64,000 bases of DNA. Source: Hahellaceae bacterium (lineage in GTDB: Bacteria > Pseudomonadota > Gammaproteobacteria > Pseudomonadales > Oleiphilaceae). The stretch lies in contig JACKOB010000007.1 of NCBI GenBank assembly GCA_024234575.1, positions 124,001-188,000 of the forward strand, in the 5' to 3' direction. Of this stretch, positions 37,464 to 45,270 are shown in pieces. Within the stretch, counting starts at the first letter, position 1; the number at the start of each line of letters is the position of its first letter. The position numbers and the translations under genes are program-made. The notes under the pieces are model-generated. The model was not told the origin of the DNA and did no database searches. It saw only the letters and a program-made list of their open reading frames with translations.

Positions 37464-38411
37464 ATGAAAATTAAGAATTTGTTATTGACAAGTGCGGTGG
37501 TGGCCGCTTCTGCCGCAGCTAACGCATCTCCTATATATATTGATTTGGGTGCTGGCAAGGATTTTAATGGCGATGGTGATGGACAAACTGGCGTTTTTCA
37601 GCAGCTTGGCTATACCGGAACATTGGCTACCTCAATTTACGCATTAGACGTAACTGACCCTTCCAATCCACAGTTGGCTGGTACGGTTGTTGATACCAAT
37701 ATTCAGTCAGTGATGGATGCGTATGGGTTCGGCGCTATCGCAGGTACTGCAAACCCAGTTGGCGGAACTAACGGAACGCCACTTAAATTCCAATACCCTG
37801 CTTTCCCAGCACAGAATGGATTTAACGCGTTGAACCCATTGTGCAACCCTGAGGGCTTTAGCTGCTCCGATGACACTGAAAGATATGGTGATGACTGGAT
37901 TTTGAGTTACGAGTATGTGCTTGAGGGTACTGTATCAGTAACAGATATCTCATTCACAAGCGGTTACTTCAACGTTTTCTATCACGACAGCACTGGTGTT
38001 TCATTTGAACAGGTGGCAAAGATCAGCGTAACTGGTTCACAGTTGCTGCCAGCCAACTTGAATATTATGGGTGAAGTTACTTTCGATTTCGATGGTGACG
38101 GCATTGATAATGACGCATCAGCGTTCGCGAAAAACTTTATGCATGATGCAACTACTGGTACATCGTTTTACGATATCTGGACAACTGGTGGCGATAGCGC
38201 TATTAGCTTCCTGATCGATACTAACGTAAACCCACCAATTCCTAATCCAGCATCTTTGGTTGTTACTACCGATGGAGCCGGTGGTATTTACGGTATTCGT
38301 CAGTCTACATTAGATGGCAGTGCTGAATTTAACGTCCCAGAGCCAAGTTCAATCGCTCTGTTGGGCTTAGGTCTGTTGGGCTTAGGTGCTACTGCTAGAA
38401 GAAAAGCGTAA
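37464..38411 (+). CDS. PEP-CTERM sorting domain protein
   Basis: ATG 37464 is chosen because GAGG lies eight bases upstream and the signal peptide begins here (MKIKNLLLTSAVVAASAAANA). The 315-residue secreted protein ends with the exosortase sorting signal: PEP at residues 292-294, a hydrophobic helix (IALLGLGLLGLGA) and the basic tail ARRKA. The middle has Asp/Gly-rich strands and a cysteine pair (PLCNPEGFSC), as in cell-surface PEP-CTERM proteins. It should be cut and anchored by the exosortase, which is not in the window. A sigma-54 promoter precedes it and a terminator follows. Confidence 0.93.
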   Translation: MKIKNLLLTSAVVAASAAANASPIYIDLGAGKDFNGDGDGQTGVFQQLGYTGTLATSIYALDVTDPSNPQLAGTVVDTNIQSVMDAYGFGAIAGTANPVGGTNGTPLKFQYPAFPAQNGFNALNPLCNPEGFSCSDDTERYGDDWILSYEYVLEGTVSVTDISFTSGYFNVFYHDSTGVSFEQVAKISVTGSQLLPANLNIMGEVTFDFDGDGIDNDASAFAKNFMHDATTGTSFYDIWTTGGDSAISFLIDTNVNPPIPNPASLVVTTDGAGGIYGIRQSTLDGSAEFNVPEPSSIALLGLGLLGLGATARRKA

Positions 38412-38427
38412 GTTTTTCTGACACACT

Positions 38428-38454
38428 AAAAAGGAGCCTTTTGGCTCCTTTTTT
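38428..38454. terminator. Bidirectional terminator
   Basis: AAAAAGGAGCC and GGCTCCTTTTTT enclose a TTTT loop. With A and T runs on the two sides it can end both the PEP-CTERM gene and the convergent ThiF-like gene. Confidence 0.9.
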
Positions 38455-38473
38455 ATTGCCCTACTAAAATCAG

Positions 38474-39325
38474 TTACAGCAATATTTTCTTCGCAATATT
38501 AAACGCAATTTTCTGCAATGGGTTCGAATTACCACCTGGGCGCCAAGTCTTGCTCATTTTATTACGGTATGCATCAAAATGAAGGCCGTGTGGTGCGTAA
38601 ATTACGTCTCCTCTGCCCAATAATATTTTTAATGCATTTGTACCTGCAATACCGGCACACAGATCAACTGCCATATGCGTGGATGGCCCTTTACGCGCCT
38701 TAAAATCGGCACGTGAAGCATCAACCAGATAGCTGCGCTGAAGCATGGATGGCGACAAGCCTATCAAAAATCGAATTAATTGCTCTTCTTCTGTATAGCC
38801 TTCAAGCTGGAAGTATTCATCAAATGTCATCTTGCCAGGAATAAAGGCGAGAAATGCGCACCCCATGCCTAAAGGCGCAGCGGTTATCGCAGGTATACCT
38901 TTCTCGTGACATTTTCTAAAAGCCAGTTTGCGCGCATCTAAGGCGAAAAAGTCCAAGCTATCTACATATAGATCAACGCCTTCAAAAAAAGCGTCAATGT
39001 TACTTTCATTTACACCTTCAGGGTAAGTGTCAATTTTTGATTCGGGGTTTATATCCAATACTTTCTGCTTCATCACATCCAGCTTTTTTTGGCCTACAGT
39101 ACTCATCAGCGCCCCTTCCTGCCGATTAAAGTTGTGGACCTCAAAGATATCAAAGTCAGAGATAGAAAAAGCAGTCACCCCAAGTCTGGTCAGTGTAACC
39201 AGGTGTGCCCCGCCAACCCCCCCTAAGCCAGCTATGGCCACTTTCTTTCCCGCAAGCTGCGCTTGCTCAGCCTCCGTTACCCAGCCAATATTCCGTGAAA
39301 CTGCGTCGTTATAACAGTAGGCCAC
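38474..39325 (-). CDS. ThiF-family adenylyltransferase, copy 1
   Basis: The 283-residue E1-like protein starts at GTG with GGGAG upstream. It has a nucleotide-binding GLGGVGGAHLVTLTRLGV, the acidic strand ISDFDIFEVHNFNRQ with the Arg of the ATP site, and PAITAAPLGMG. No CXXC zinc knuckles or rhodanese domain are present, unlike MoeB or ThiF. Such proteins adenylate the C-terminus of a ubiquitin-like protein or a peptide. It is divergent from a broken acyltransferase gene, and a second pair of the same design follows, so the unit appears duplicated. Confidence 0.85.
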   Translation of the reverse strand: MAYCYNDAVSRNIGWVTEAEQAQLAGKKVAIAGLGGVGGAHLVTLTRLGVTAFSISDFDIFEVHNFNRQEGALMSTVGQKKLDVMKQKVLDINPESKIDTYPEGVNESNIDAFFEGVDLYVDSLDFFALDARKLAFRKCHEKGIPAITAAPLGMGCAFLAFIPGKMTFDEYFQLEGYTEEEQLIRFLIGLSPSMLQRSYLVDASRADFKARKGPSTHMAVDLCAGIAGTNALKILLGRGDVIYAPHGLHFDAYRNKMSKTWRPGGNSNPLQKIAFNIAKKILL

Positions 39326-39502
39326 TTTGCACTCCCAGAATTCTTGAAAAACAGTATTAAGATCACATTCGTATGTGAGTCAACGTAAAACTTTTAAATT
39401 ACCAACTATACTAACCTTATAGCAGCTAAGGGCATTTTTGCCTCTATTTGAAGATCAGAAGCTCAAACTAACATCTTTCGATTTTAAGAAGAGAATAAAA
39501 AT

Positions 39503-39754
39503 ATGAGTTTACTTAAATCCCTCTCTCAAAATAAATACGTGGGGAAATTAATAGGGGGTTTTGTTTCAAATAGAGTCAATAAAGAAGTTGAAACCATTAC
39601 AACGCATTTTGATCGATTTCTAGAACCTATCATAGCCATTAACCAAGATGATGTGGAGTCAGTATATAAAATTCGACACAGCGTTTATTGCGACGAATTG
39701 AAATTTGAGGCCCCTAAACAAAGTGGCATGAATATAACCTGTAAAAATATATGA
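39503..39754 (+). pseudogene. Truncated N-terminal fragment of the exosortase-associated acyltransferase
   Basis: The first 76-78 codons are nearly identical in DNA to the start of the intact gene at 40910 (LLKSLSQNKYVGKLIGGF and VSNRVNKEVETITTHFDRFL). Homology stops at SGM, after which unrelated bases give a stop within nine codons. The intact relative is 280 residues, so the catalytic part is missing. It appears to be the broken half of a duplicated ThiF/acyltransferase pair. Confidence 0.85.
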
Positions 39755-39880
39755 CACTATCACCCTTCTGAAAATAGCCTACTTTCTATAAGTATTAGGC
39801 AGTAAGTCTAACCACTGTGAAATGGATAAGCTTCGACCCTTCCTTGCTAACGGTATACTTCACTTGTAACTGCTAATGAA

Positions 39881-40741
39881 CTATTCCATTTCCAGCAATT
39901 TTTTTACCCTCCAAAACATATATTTCTGCAACGGATTTCTATTCCCCCAAGGTCTATAGGTTTTTATCAGCCTATTTCGATAAGCATCAAAATGTACTCC
40001 TCTGGGCACACAGACAATCTCTCCCCTATTCAGCAGCAGCTTTAACACATTTGTGCACAGCACACCCGCAGCCAATGATATCCCCATACAAGTAGAAGGT
40101 GCCTTCTGCGTTAAAAAGTTTACCGATGATCTGTCTACCAAATAGTGCCGCTGCTGAACCGACGGAGAAACACCTATAACAAATTTAATGATCTGATCTT
40201 CTTTAGATAGACCGTCTAAACAAAAATATTCCTCAAAAGTCATTCCGCCTGGCATAAAGATCAAAAAGGCCGTTCCCATCCCCATTGGGGCTGCCGTGAT
40301 GGCAGGAATACCTTTTTCGTAGCAACGCCGAAAAACCTTTCTTCTTATGTCAATTGCAAATATATCCAGACTATCAACATAAACATCCACTGCATCGAGA
40401 ACTGCATCAAGATTTCCTTCATCAATCCCCTTGTCGAAATTCTTTACATTTGCTTCTGGATTAATATCCCTTAAGGTATTCAGCATAACTTCCGATTTCG
40501 GCTTACCTAATGTTGATACAAACGCCCCCGCCTGGCGATTGAAATTAGCAACATCGTAATCATCCATATCTGAAATATTAAAATTACCAACACCTAATCG
40601 AGCCAGAACAATCGCATGATCCCCACCCACACCACCAAGACCGCCAATGGCGACTTTAGCCTGCTTTAGTTTTTGCTGCTCGTCATGAGTCACCCAGCCA
40701 ATATTTCTTGAGACCGCCTTATCATATTGATAATCCGCCAT
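39881..40741 (-). CDS. ThiF-family adenylyltransferase, copy 2
   Basis: The 286-residue protein is a clear paralogue of the one at 38474-39325, sharing VSRNIGWVT, GLGGVGG, FNRQ, PAITAAP and the C-terminal HFDAYRN(K/R) stretch. It again lacks zinc CXXC motifs. GGGGGAG lies just before its ATG. It is divergent from the intact acyltransferase gene with a 168-base spacer, repeating the arrangement of copy 1. The proteins differ throughout, so this is an older duplication than the near-identical acyltransferase segments suggest. Confidence 0.87.
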   Translation of the reverse strand: MADYQYDKAVSRNIGWVTHDEQQKLKQAKVAIGGLGGVGGDHAIVLARLGVGNFNISDMDDYDVANFNRQAGAFVSTLGKPKSEVMLNTLRDINPEANVKNFDKGIDEGNLDAVLDAVDVYVDSLDIFAIDIRRKVFRRCYEKGIPAITAAPMGMGTAFLIFMPGGMTFEEYFCLDGLSKEDQIIKFVIGVSPSVQQRHYLVDRSSVNFLTQKAPSTCMGISLAAGVLCTNVLKLLLNRGEIVCVPRGVHFDAYRNRLIKTYRPWGNRNPLQKYMFWRVKKLLEME

Positions 40742-40909
40742 TTCTCCCCCTTTACACCCCTTAATGAAAACATATTTTCAGTATAGCCATTATATGGCAT
40801 TTAAATTTATTGAATCGCAACTATAATTTAAATGTGCTTGGCTCTTAGCATGACACCTTTTCCACAGAATCACCCCCTGTAGCTATCAAGCTTGGAGTAC
40901 ATAATTGAC

Positions 40910-41752
40910 ATGAGTATTTTAAAATCCCTCTCTCAAAATAAATACGTTGGGAAATTAATAGGGGGCTTTGTTTCAAATAGAGTCAATAAAGAAGTTGAAA
41001 CCATCACAACACATTTCGATCGATTTCTAGAGCCTATCATTGCCCGCAACCAAGACGATGTGGAATCGGTATATAAAATTCGACACAGCGTTTATTGCGA
41101 AGAATTGAAATTTGAGGCTCCTAAGCCAAGTGGCATGGAGACTGACGAGTATGATGAGTACTCTATTTTTGGACTCATAAAACATCGCCCTACAGACCGT
41201 TACACAGGGTGTGTCCGGATTGTTGCGCCTACAAGTGACGATCAGTTACTTCCTATCGAAAAATACTGTTCCCACTCCTACGCTAACAGCGATATTAAGC
41301 CATCTGACTTTAAACGCACGGAAATAAGCGAAATATCAAGGCTAGCAGTGCTGTCGTACTTTAGACGAAGAAAAGCGGATCAGTTTGAAGGTGCTGCAAC
41401 GGGTGCGATAGACCAGGAAACATTTTCGACTGAAGAGCTGCGCTGCTTCCCTTTTATATCGGTTGGCCTCTATCTAACTGCCGCCGCCATAGCAATAGAC
41501 AATGGCTGCGATCACTGCTTCGTTATGATGGAGCCTCGGCTGGCTAGAAGCATGGCTCTTATCGGCATAAAATTCAAGCAGTTAGGGGAACCGGTTGAAT
41601 ATCATGGGCTGCGTGCACCTTACTATATTGACGGAAAGATATTTTTACAGAATCTTTCTCCAGGGTTTAAAGCCTTAAACCAGGCGATCGAAAAGTCTAT
41701 TCGACCGCAACTGGCCCCCTTTAAAGCAAAACGAAACGTCAACAAATCTTAA
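40910..41752 (+). CDS. PEP-CTERM/exosortase-associated N-acyltransferase
   Basis: ATG 40910 is used, aligned with the start of the truncated copy, giving 280 residues; a TTG six codons upstream is possible. The protein resembles the N-acyl amino acid synthase/autoinducer synthase fold: YKIRHSVYCEELKFE is the typical RYxVYCEE-like N-terminal motif, and TEISEISRLAV and FVMMEPRLAR occur later. Family members occur in organisms with exosortase systems and are thought to make an acylated small molecule. Its 3' end overlaps the convergent acyltransferase by four bases. Confidence 0.85.
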   Translation: MSILKSLSQNKYVGKLIGGFVSNRVNKEVETITTHFDRFLEPIIARNQDDVESVYKIRHSVYCEELKFEAPKPSGMETDEYDEYSIFGLIKHRPTDRYTGCVRIVAPTSDDQLLPIEKYCSHSYANSDIKPSDFKRTEISEISRLAVLSYFRRRKADQFEGAATGAIDQETFSTEELRCFPFISVGLYLTAAAIAIDNGCDHCFVMMEPRLARSMALIGIKFKQLGEPVEYHGLRAPYYIDGKIFLQNLSPGFKALNQAIEKSIRPQLAPFKAKRNVNKS

Positions 41753-42501
41753 ATTACAGAAGACTTTACGAATTGCAGAAAATCCATTTTCTCAGGCGAC
41801 AGAGCTAAGTATTGATCGCTGTTGTGCCAATAAAAAGGCGCTCTCTCACCGTGATAGTCAATGATATTACCAACCGACTGAAATTTTATTCCTAGCCTGG
41901 TTAGCAAGGTGGCGAGTCGTGGCTCCATCATTGTAAAGCAATGATTGAGTTCATCCGGCAAGGTAAATCGAGCAAGGCAGCAGTAGCTAAGCGCCAGCGT
42001 GCACAACGAATATCCAAATTCTGCCCTAACCAGCGACGTAATCTTGCTTTTGTCCAGAATCGCGGTTGGGCGCGTCACTGCTAAGCGAGATATTTCGGCA
42101 TAACTCCCGGCACTGAAATTATCAGGTGCAACTTCGCCAGAAAAAGCATGTGAGCAATATCGCTCTATAGGTAAAACCGCTTTTTGGGCGCCGTCAGTTG
42201 AATTGATAAGCCTAACCGTGCCAGTGTATTCGCCTGAGTGTTTGTCTTGAATAAGGAAATGATCAGAATGCGCATCGAACGCATCGATTTCTTTCTTTTC
42301 AGGGAAGTTTTCAGAGGACTCAAAAGATCGCTCTTCGCAGTAAATCTTATATCGCAGTGAGTAACACTCATTTTTTAGGTGCTCGGTACTCGCTTTCACA
42401 ATTGAATATCGGCTATCAAAAGCCTCTATGAAATCGATCCGAGATTGTTTCTTTTTAACAGCGGGACGAGGGGTAATGCAAACCTTGGCCATGGCGTTCA
42501 T
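41749..42501 (-). CDS. Second exosortase-associated N-acyltransferase
   Basis: The 250-residue protein has the same motifs as its convergent neighbour: SLRYKIYCEERSFE, VLPIERYCSHAF, AEISRLAVTRP and CFTMMEPRLATLL, so it is a distant paralogue of the N-acyl amino acid synthase type. GAGG precedes the ATG. Having two different acyltransferases and two ThiF-like enzymes side by side suggests a modular pathway for acylated, adenylated products; this is inference. Most of the following 785-base gap is unassigned. Confidence 0.85.
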   Translation of the reverse strand: MNAMAKVCITPRPAVKKKQSRIDFIEAFDSRYSIVKASTEHLKNECYSLRYKIYCEERSFESSENFPEKKEIDAFDAHSDHFLIQDKHSGEYTGTVRLINSTDGAQKAVLPIERYCSHAFSGEVAPDNFSAGSYAEISRLAVTRPTAILDKSKITSLVRAEFGYSLCTLALSYCCLARFTLPDELNHCFTMMEPRLATLLTRLGIKFQSVGNIIDYHGERAPFYWHNSDQYLALSPEKMDFLQFVKSSVI

Positions 42502-43189
42502 TTACTTAACCTCGCAACAGATAGCGCCAAAGTACCGCGATCACTTAGAAGTGCACGAATACTGGTCGATAGCGAGAGCAGAAAACAAAACCTGTTGCGA
42601 CTACCACTGAGAGGCAATTGAGTGTCTGATAACAGACAGGAGTTTATAAAAAATAAAGTAGTATAGCTTTTGATAGATGCGCGATTTTTTAATATAACGA
42701 GCAAAATAGCTTCCCCTATTTGCAAATATTCTTCTGAATAGTAGACGACCGGACGCACCAATCGTATTCAAACAAAAGAGTTATGCCTCGCACAAATTTA
42801 AATAAATCTAATATTCTTTTTTTTATCACTGCTTGGCTATGTATTATTATCTAAGCAGTTGTTTATTATTAATAACAGCGAAGCCAGTCTAACGAAACTT
42901 TAATAGCATGTGAATAGCGTTTCTATTTATTTCAGTCTTAAAATGCATAATTATTAGCCAATTTTGGAATATTAAGCAAACTGTAAACTAAGTTGACGCC
43001 TTTAACTAAAGTGCGTGTTAGGTAAGTCGGTTTGTGAGTCAGAATCGGCGATCAGGGCACTCTTTGCAGTAGGCAGATTGTTTTTAACTTGGAAGAGGGA
43101 GGTTTTTCATATTAAGGCGAGTCTTTGCTGTACAAGAGTGGCGGCCCTTCACACATTTTTAATATTGTTTACACTATAATGTTCGCAAA
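42502..43189. other. Long intergenic region
   Basis: About 690 bases upstream of the Tat-protein operon, AT-rich, with no convincing gene. It contains a run of eight T near 42817, an inverted pair ACTGCTT/AAGCAGT (42828-42834 and 42853-42859) and a CATGTGAA element near 42907 that resembles the TTTACATG elements at 37 kb. A minus-strand frame at 42498-42761 was judged non-coding. It may hold enhancer sites for the sigma-54-like promoter at 43190. Confidence 0.4.
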
Positions 43190-43204
43190 TGGCATATAAT
43201 CTGC
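43190..43204 (+). promoter_or_regulatory. Sigma-54-like promoter of the Tat/PqqD/HprK operon
   Basis: TGGCATATAATCTGC keeps the essential GG and GC with the correct 10-base spacing (TGGCAT-N5-CTGC), with two mismatches to consensus. It lies 82 bases before the ATG at 43287. If real it would tie this operon to PrsR-type activation. Confidence 0.5.
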
Positions 43205-43286
43205 TTCATATCTCTTAAATTAGATTTTACTAGAGTGTTTTGTAAAAATTACTGACACACTCTTTCAACGAGCCGGGTTGTAAATA

Positions 43287-44060
43287 ATGGACGATCGAAA
43301 AGAGTCAAAAACAATGAATGAACAAAAACTGCCCAATGGATTGAGTAGAAGAAATTTAATTCGTGGTATGTCGGCTGCACCGATCGTACTATCTGTTTCC
43401 AGTCGTCCTGTTTGGGCTGCTGGCTGTACAATATCTGGCCACTTATCAGGGAATTTATCAAACCCTCAAGATACTGACTGCACTTCTCAGGCAGAAGGCA
43501 AGTCTCCAGACTACTGGTGCAAATGGAAAGAAATATACGACCTTTTGAAATCAGTTCACTGCGCGCCTTGGGGTCAGTGGGATGGGCTAAGTCAAGATAA
43601 TATCGATGCACTTAATCTGCAATTCGGTAAATATAACATGGGCGAAGGCACCGCAATAAACGTGCTTTATAACTGGAGTGTCGCTGCAAGCGCCAATACA
43701 GACGGCCGTATTAATTTGCACCCCACTGACGCATCAGGGCAAATCACTTCTTCCGGTAGCTCTATATGCAATACAGGCAATCAAGTTGATCGACACATGA
43801 CAGCAGGCCTGTTGTCAGCAGCGCATCCATCAATTAACTTTCCGTATAGCGCAAGTGAGTGGACTGTTAGCTACATGCTGGATAAGTACCTGTCCCCAGT
43901 CTCTGGTGAACCGCAAGCACTTGATAACCTGTTACGAAGCTTCTTTACAAGCCACGCAGAGCCAGGGTTAATGAACTTGGCTTCAGGTGCGGGTATCTCT
44001 AGTGCATCAGCCGCATATACTTGGGCGATTAATTATTTGAACTTGAACGTTCAGTGTTAA
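43287..44060 (+). CDS. Tat-exported hypothetical protein, first gene of the HPr-rel-A-like operon
   Basis: The 257-residue product has a twin-arginine signal (LSRRNLIRGMSAAPIVLSV, likely cut after PVWA) and six cysteines in the mature part (AGC, TDC, YWC, VHC, SIC and the final QC). No known domain was recognised. An ATG nine codons later is an alternative start. It is the first gene of an apparent operon with a PqqD-like protein, an HprK-related kinase and a nucleotidyltransferase, so it may be the substrate or output of that system. Export as a folded protein suggests it is modified or loaded in the cytoplasm first. Confidence 0.65.
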   Translation: MDDRKESKTMNEQKLPNGLSRRNLIRGMSAAPIVLSVSSRPVWAAGCTISGHLSGNLSNPQDTDCTSQAEGKSPDYWCKWKEIYDLLKSVHCAPWGQWDGLSQDNIDALNLQFGKYNMGEGTAINVLYNWSVAASANTDGRINLHPTDASGQITSSGSSICNTGNQVDRHMTAGLLSAAHPSINFPYSASEWTVSYMLDKYLSPVSGEPQALDNLLRSFFTSHAEPGLMNLASGAGISSASAAYTWAINYLNLNVQC

Positions 44061-44085
44061 AATCGCTGTCATTGGGTGGCTAGTC

Positions 44086-44361
44086 ATTCAACTAAAAATA
44101 TCGGACTACGTTCTTGATTGCATAAAAGACTGGGGTGATGAGCTTATTGTTTACCACCCTTTTCTTGGTGAAACCATGATGCTCGACGGTGTGCTAAAAG
44201 CTGTTTTTTTACAGCTGGCGAATGCACCACATACCGTTAACGAGCTTTTGGGTAATTTAGAAATTTCCGCTCTTATCGATCACCTCTCCGCCACGGAACA
44301 GCAAGAATATCTTAACTCGATAGTGAATGAACTGCTGCGAAAAGAACTTATTATCCAATGA
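44086..44361 (+). CDS. PqqD-like peptide chaperone (HPr-rel-A type) with non-standard start
   Basis: The conserved PqqD-type region begins well before the first ATG (44176): the frame reads SDYVLDCIKDWGDELIVYHP then FLGETMMLDG and a helical tail. From the preceding stop at 44044 to 44176 there is no ATG, GTG or TTG in frame. ATT at 44086, with GGTGG upstream, is the best of several rare starts; ATC 44062 or ATA 44098 are others. The protein is then 91 residues. PqqD proteins bind a precursor peptide for modifying enzymes. It overlaps the kinase gene by four bases (ATGA), so the two are translationally coupled. Confidence 0.65.
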   Translation: MQLKISDYVLDCIKDWGDELIVYHPFLGETMMLDGVLKAVFLQLANAPHTVNELLGNLEISALIDHLSATEQQEYLNSIVNELLRKELIIQ

Positions 44362-45269
44362 CCTCTAACGATTCGGATAGCATTCGCAAGCAAATGCAAA
44401 GTGGCTATGTTTTTAAAAATGGTCCGTTCAATCTCTCTCTGAAAACTAACGAATCTAACGTTTTAGAGTCTTTTACCAGACTCTACCCGGCATCCCAATC
44501 AATTAGTGAAAGCGAGTTTATCGACTTCCACATAACGATTCAGTGCCCATCAGTTTTAAGGCGTTTTTATCGCCCTCAAATTCAGTTTGTTCTGGATGGA
44601 ATATCCCCTTTCAAACCACTGCCCCGGCACGAGTCTTTTCCACTGTTTGAATGGGGATTAAATTGGTGTGTGGCGACCCATGCCCATCAGTATTTCATGC
44701 TGCATGCCGCAGTGTTAGAAAAAAACGGTTTGGCAGTAATAATGCCAGCCCCGCCAGGCTCAGGAAAGAGCACATTATGTGCAGAAATGGCATTTAGTGG
44801 CTGGCGATTGTTGTCTGATGAGTTTGCGCTGATAAACCACGACACCCTAACCCTTACTCCCTTTGTACGACCAATCAGCTTAAAAAATGCGTCCATCGAT
44901 ATTGTGACGCAAAGACATTCTGATGCAGTGGTTGGTAGTATCGTCCACAATACTTCCAAAGGGTCGGTTGCACACCTGCGTCCGCTGGATAAATGGTTTA
45001 GCCGACAGGATGAAACGGCTATTCCTAAATGGGTTATATTTCCGCGTTATCAGCCTGCCGCTAAAATTGCCACCTCGAAATTAACTAAAGCACACGGCAT
45101 GATGAACATAATCAGCAATAGTTTTAATTATGCCGAACTTGGCAGCTTAGGTTTTAAACTTGCCGAAAGGCTGACGGAAATATGTGATTTCTACGATTTG
45201 ACCTATTCAAATCTTGACGAAGCGATGGATTTTTTTAATACCTTGTCAGCCAGTGCAGAAGGTAAATAG
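44358..45269 (+). CDS. HprK-related kinase A
   Basis: The 303-residue protein has a Walker A loop PAPPGSGKST (130-139), preceded by a hydrophobic strand (GLAVIM) and followed by LLSDEFALI with Asp154, the catalytic acid of HPr kinase-type enzymes. The N-terminal third is unlike classical HprK. It fits the HPr-rel-A kinases found beside a PqqD-like protein in exosortase-bearing genomes. The phosphoacceptor is unknown and no HPr protein is nearby. It is coupled to both flanking genes. Confidence 0.85.
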   Translation: MTSNDSDSIRKQMQSGYVFKNGPFNLSLKTNESNVLESFTRLYPASQSISESEFIDFHITIQCPSVLRRFYRPQIQFVLDGISPFKPLPRHESFPLFEWGLNWCVATHAHQYFMLHAAVLEKNGLAVIMPAPPGSGKSTLCAEMAFSGWRLLSDEFALINHDTLTLTPFVRPISLKNASIDIVTQRHSDAVVGSIVHNTSKGSVAHLRPLDKWFSRQDETAIPKWVIFPRYQPAAKIATSKLTKAHGMMNIISNSFNYAELGSLGFKLAERLTEICDFYDLTYSNLDEAMDFFNTLSASAEGK

Positions 45270-45270
45270 C

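Noticed and set aside
42498..42761. 87-aa frame on the minus strand upstream of the second acyltransferase
   Set aside because: It overlaps the acyltransferase start, lies in AT-rich DNA and has no recognisable features or ribosome binding site.
43055..43067. GGGCAC...TTGC string resembling a sigma-54 site
   Set aside because: The spacing between the two elements is two bases too short.
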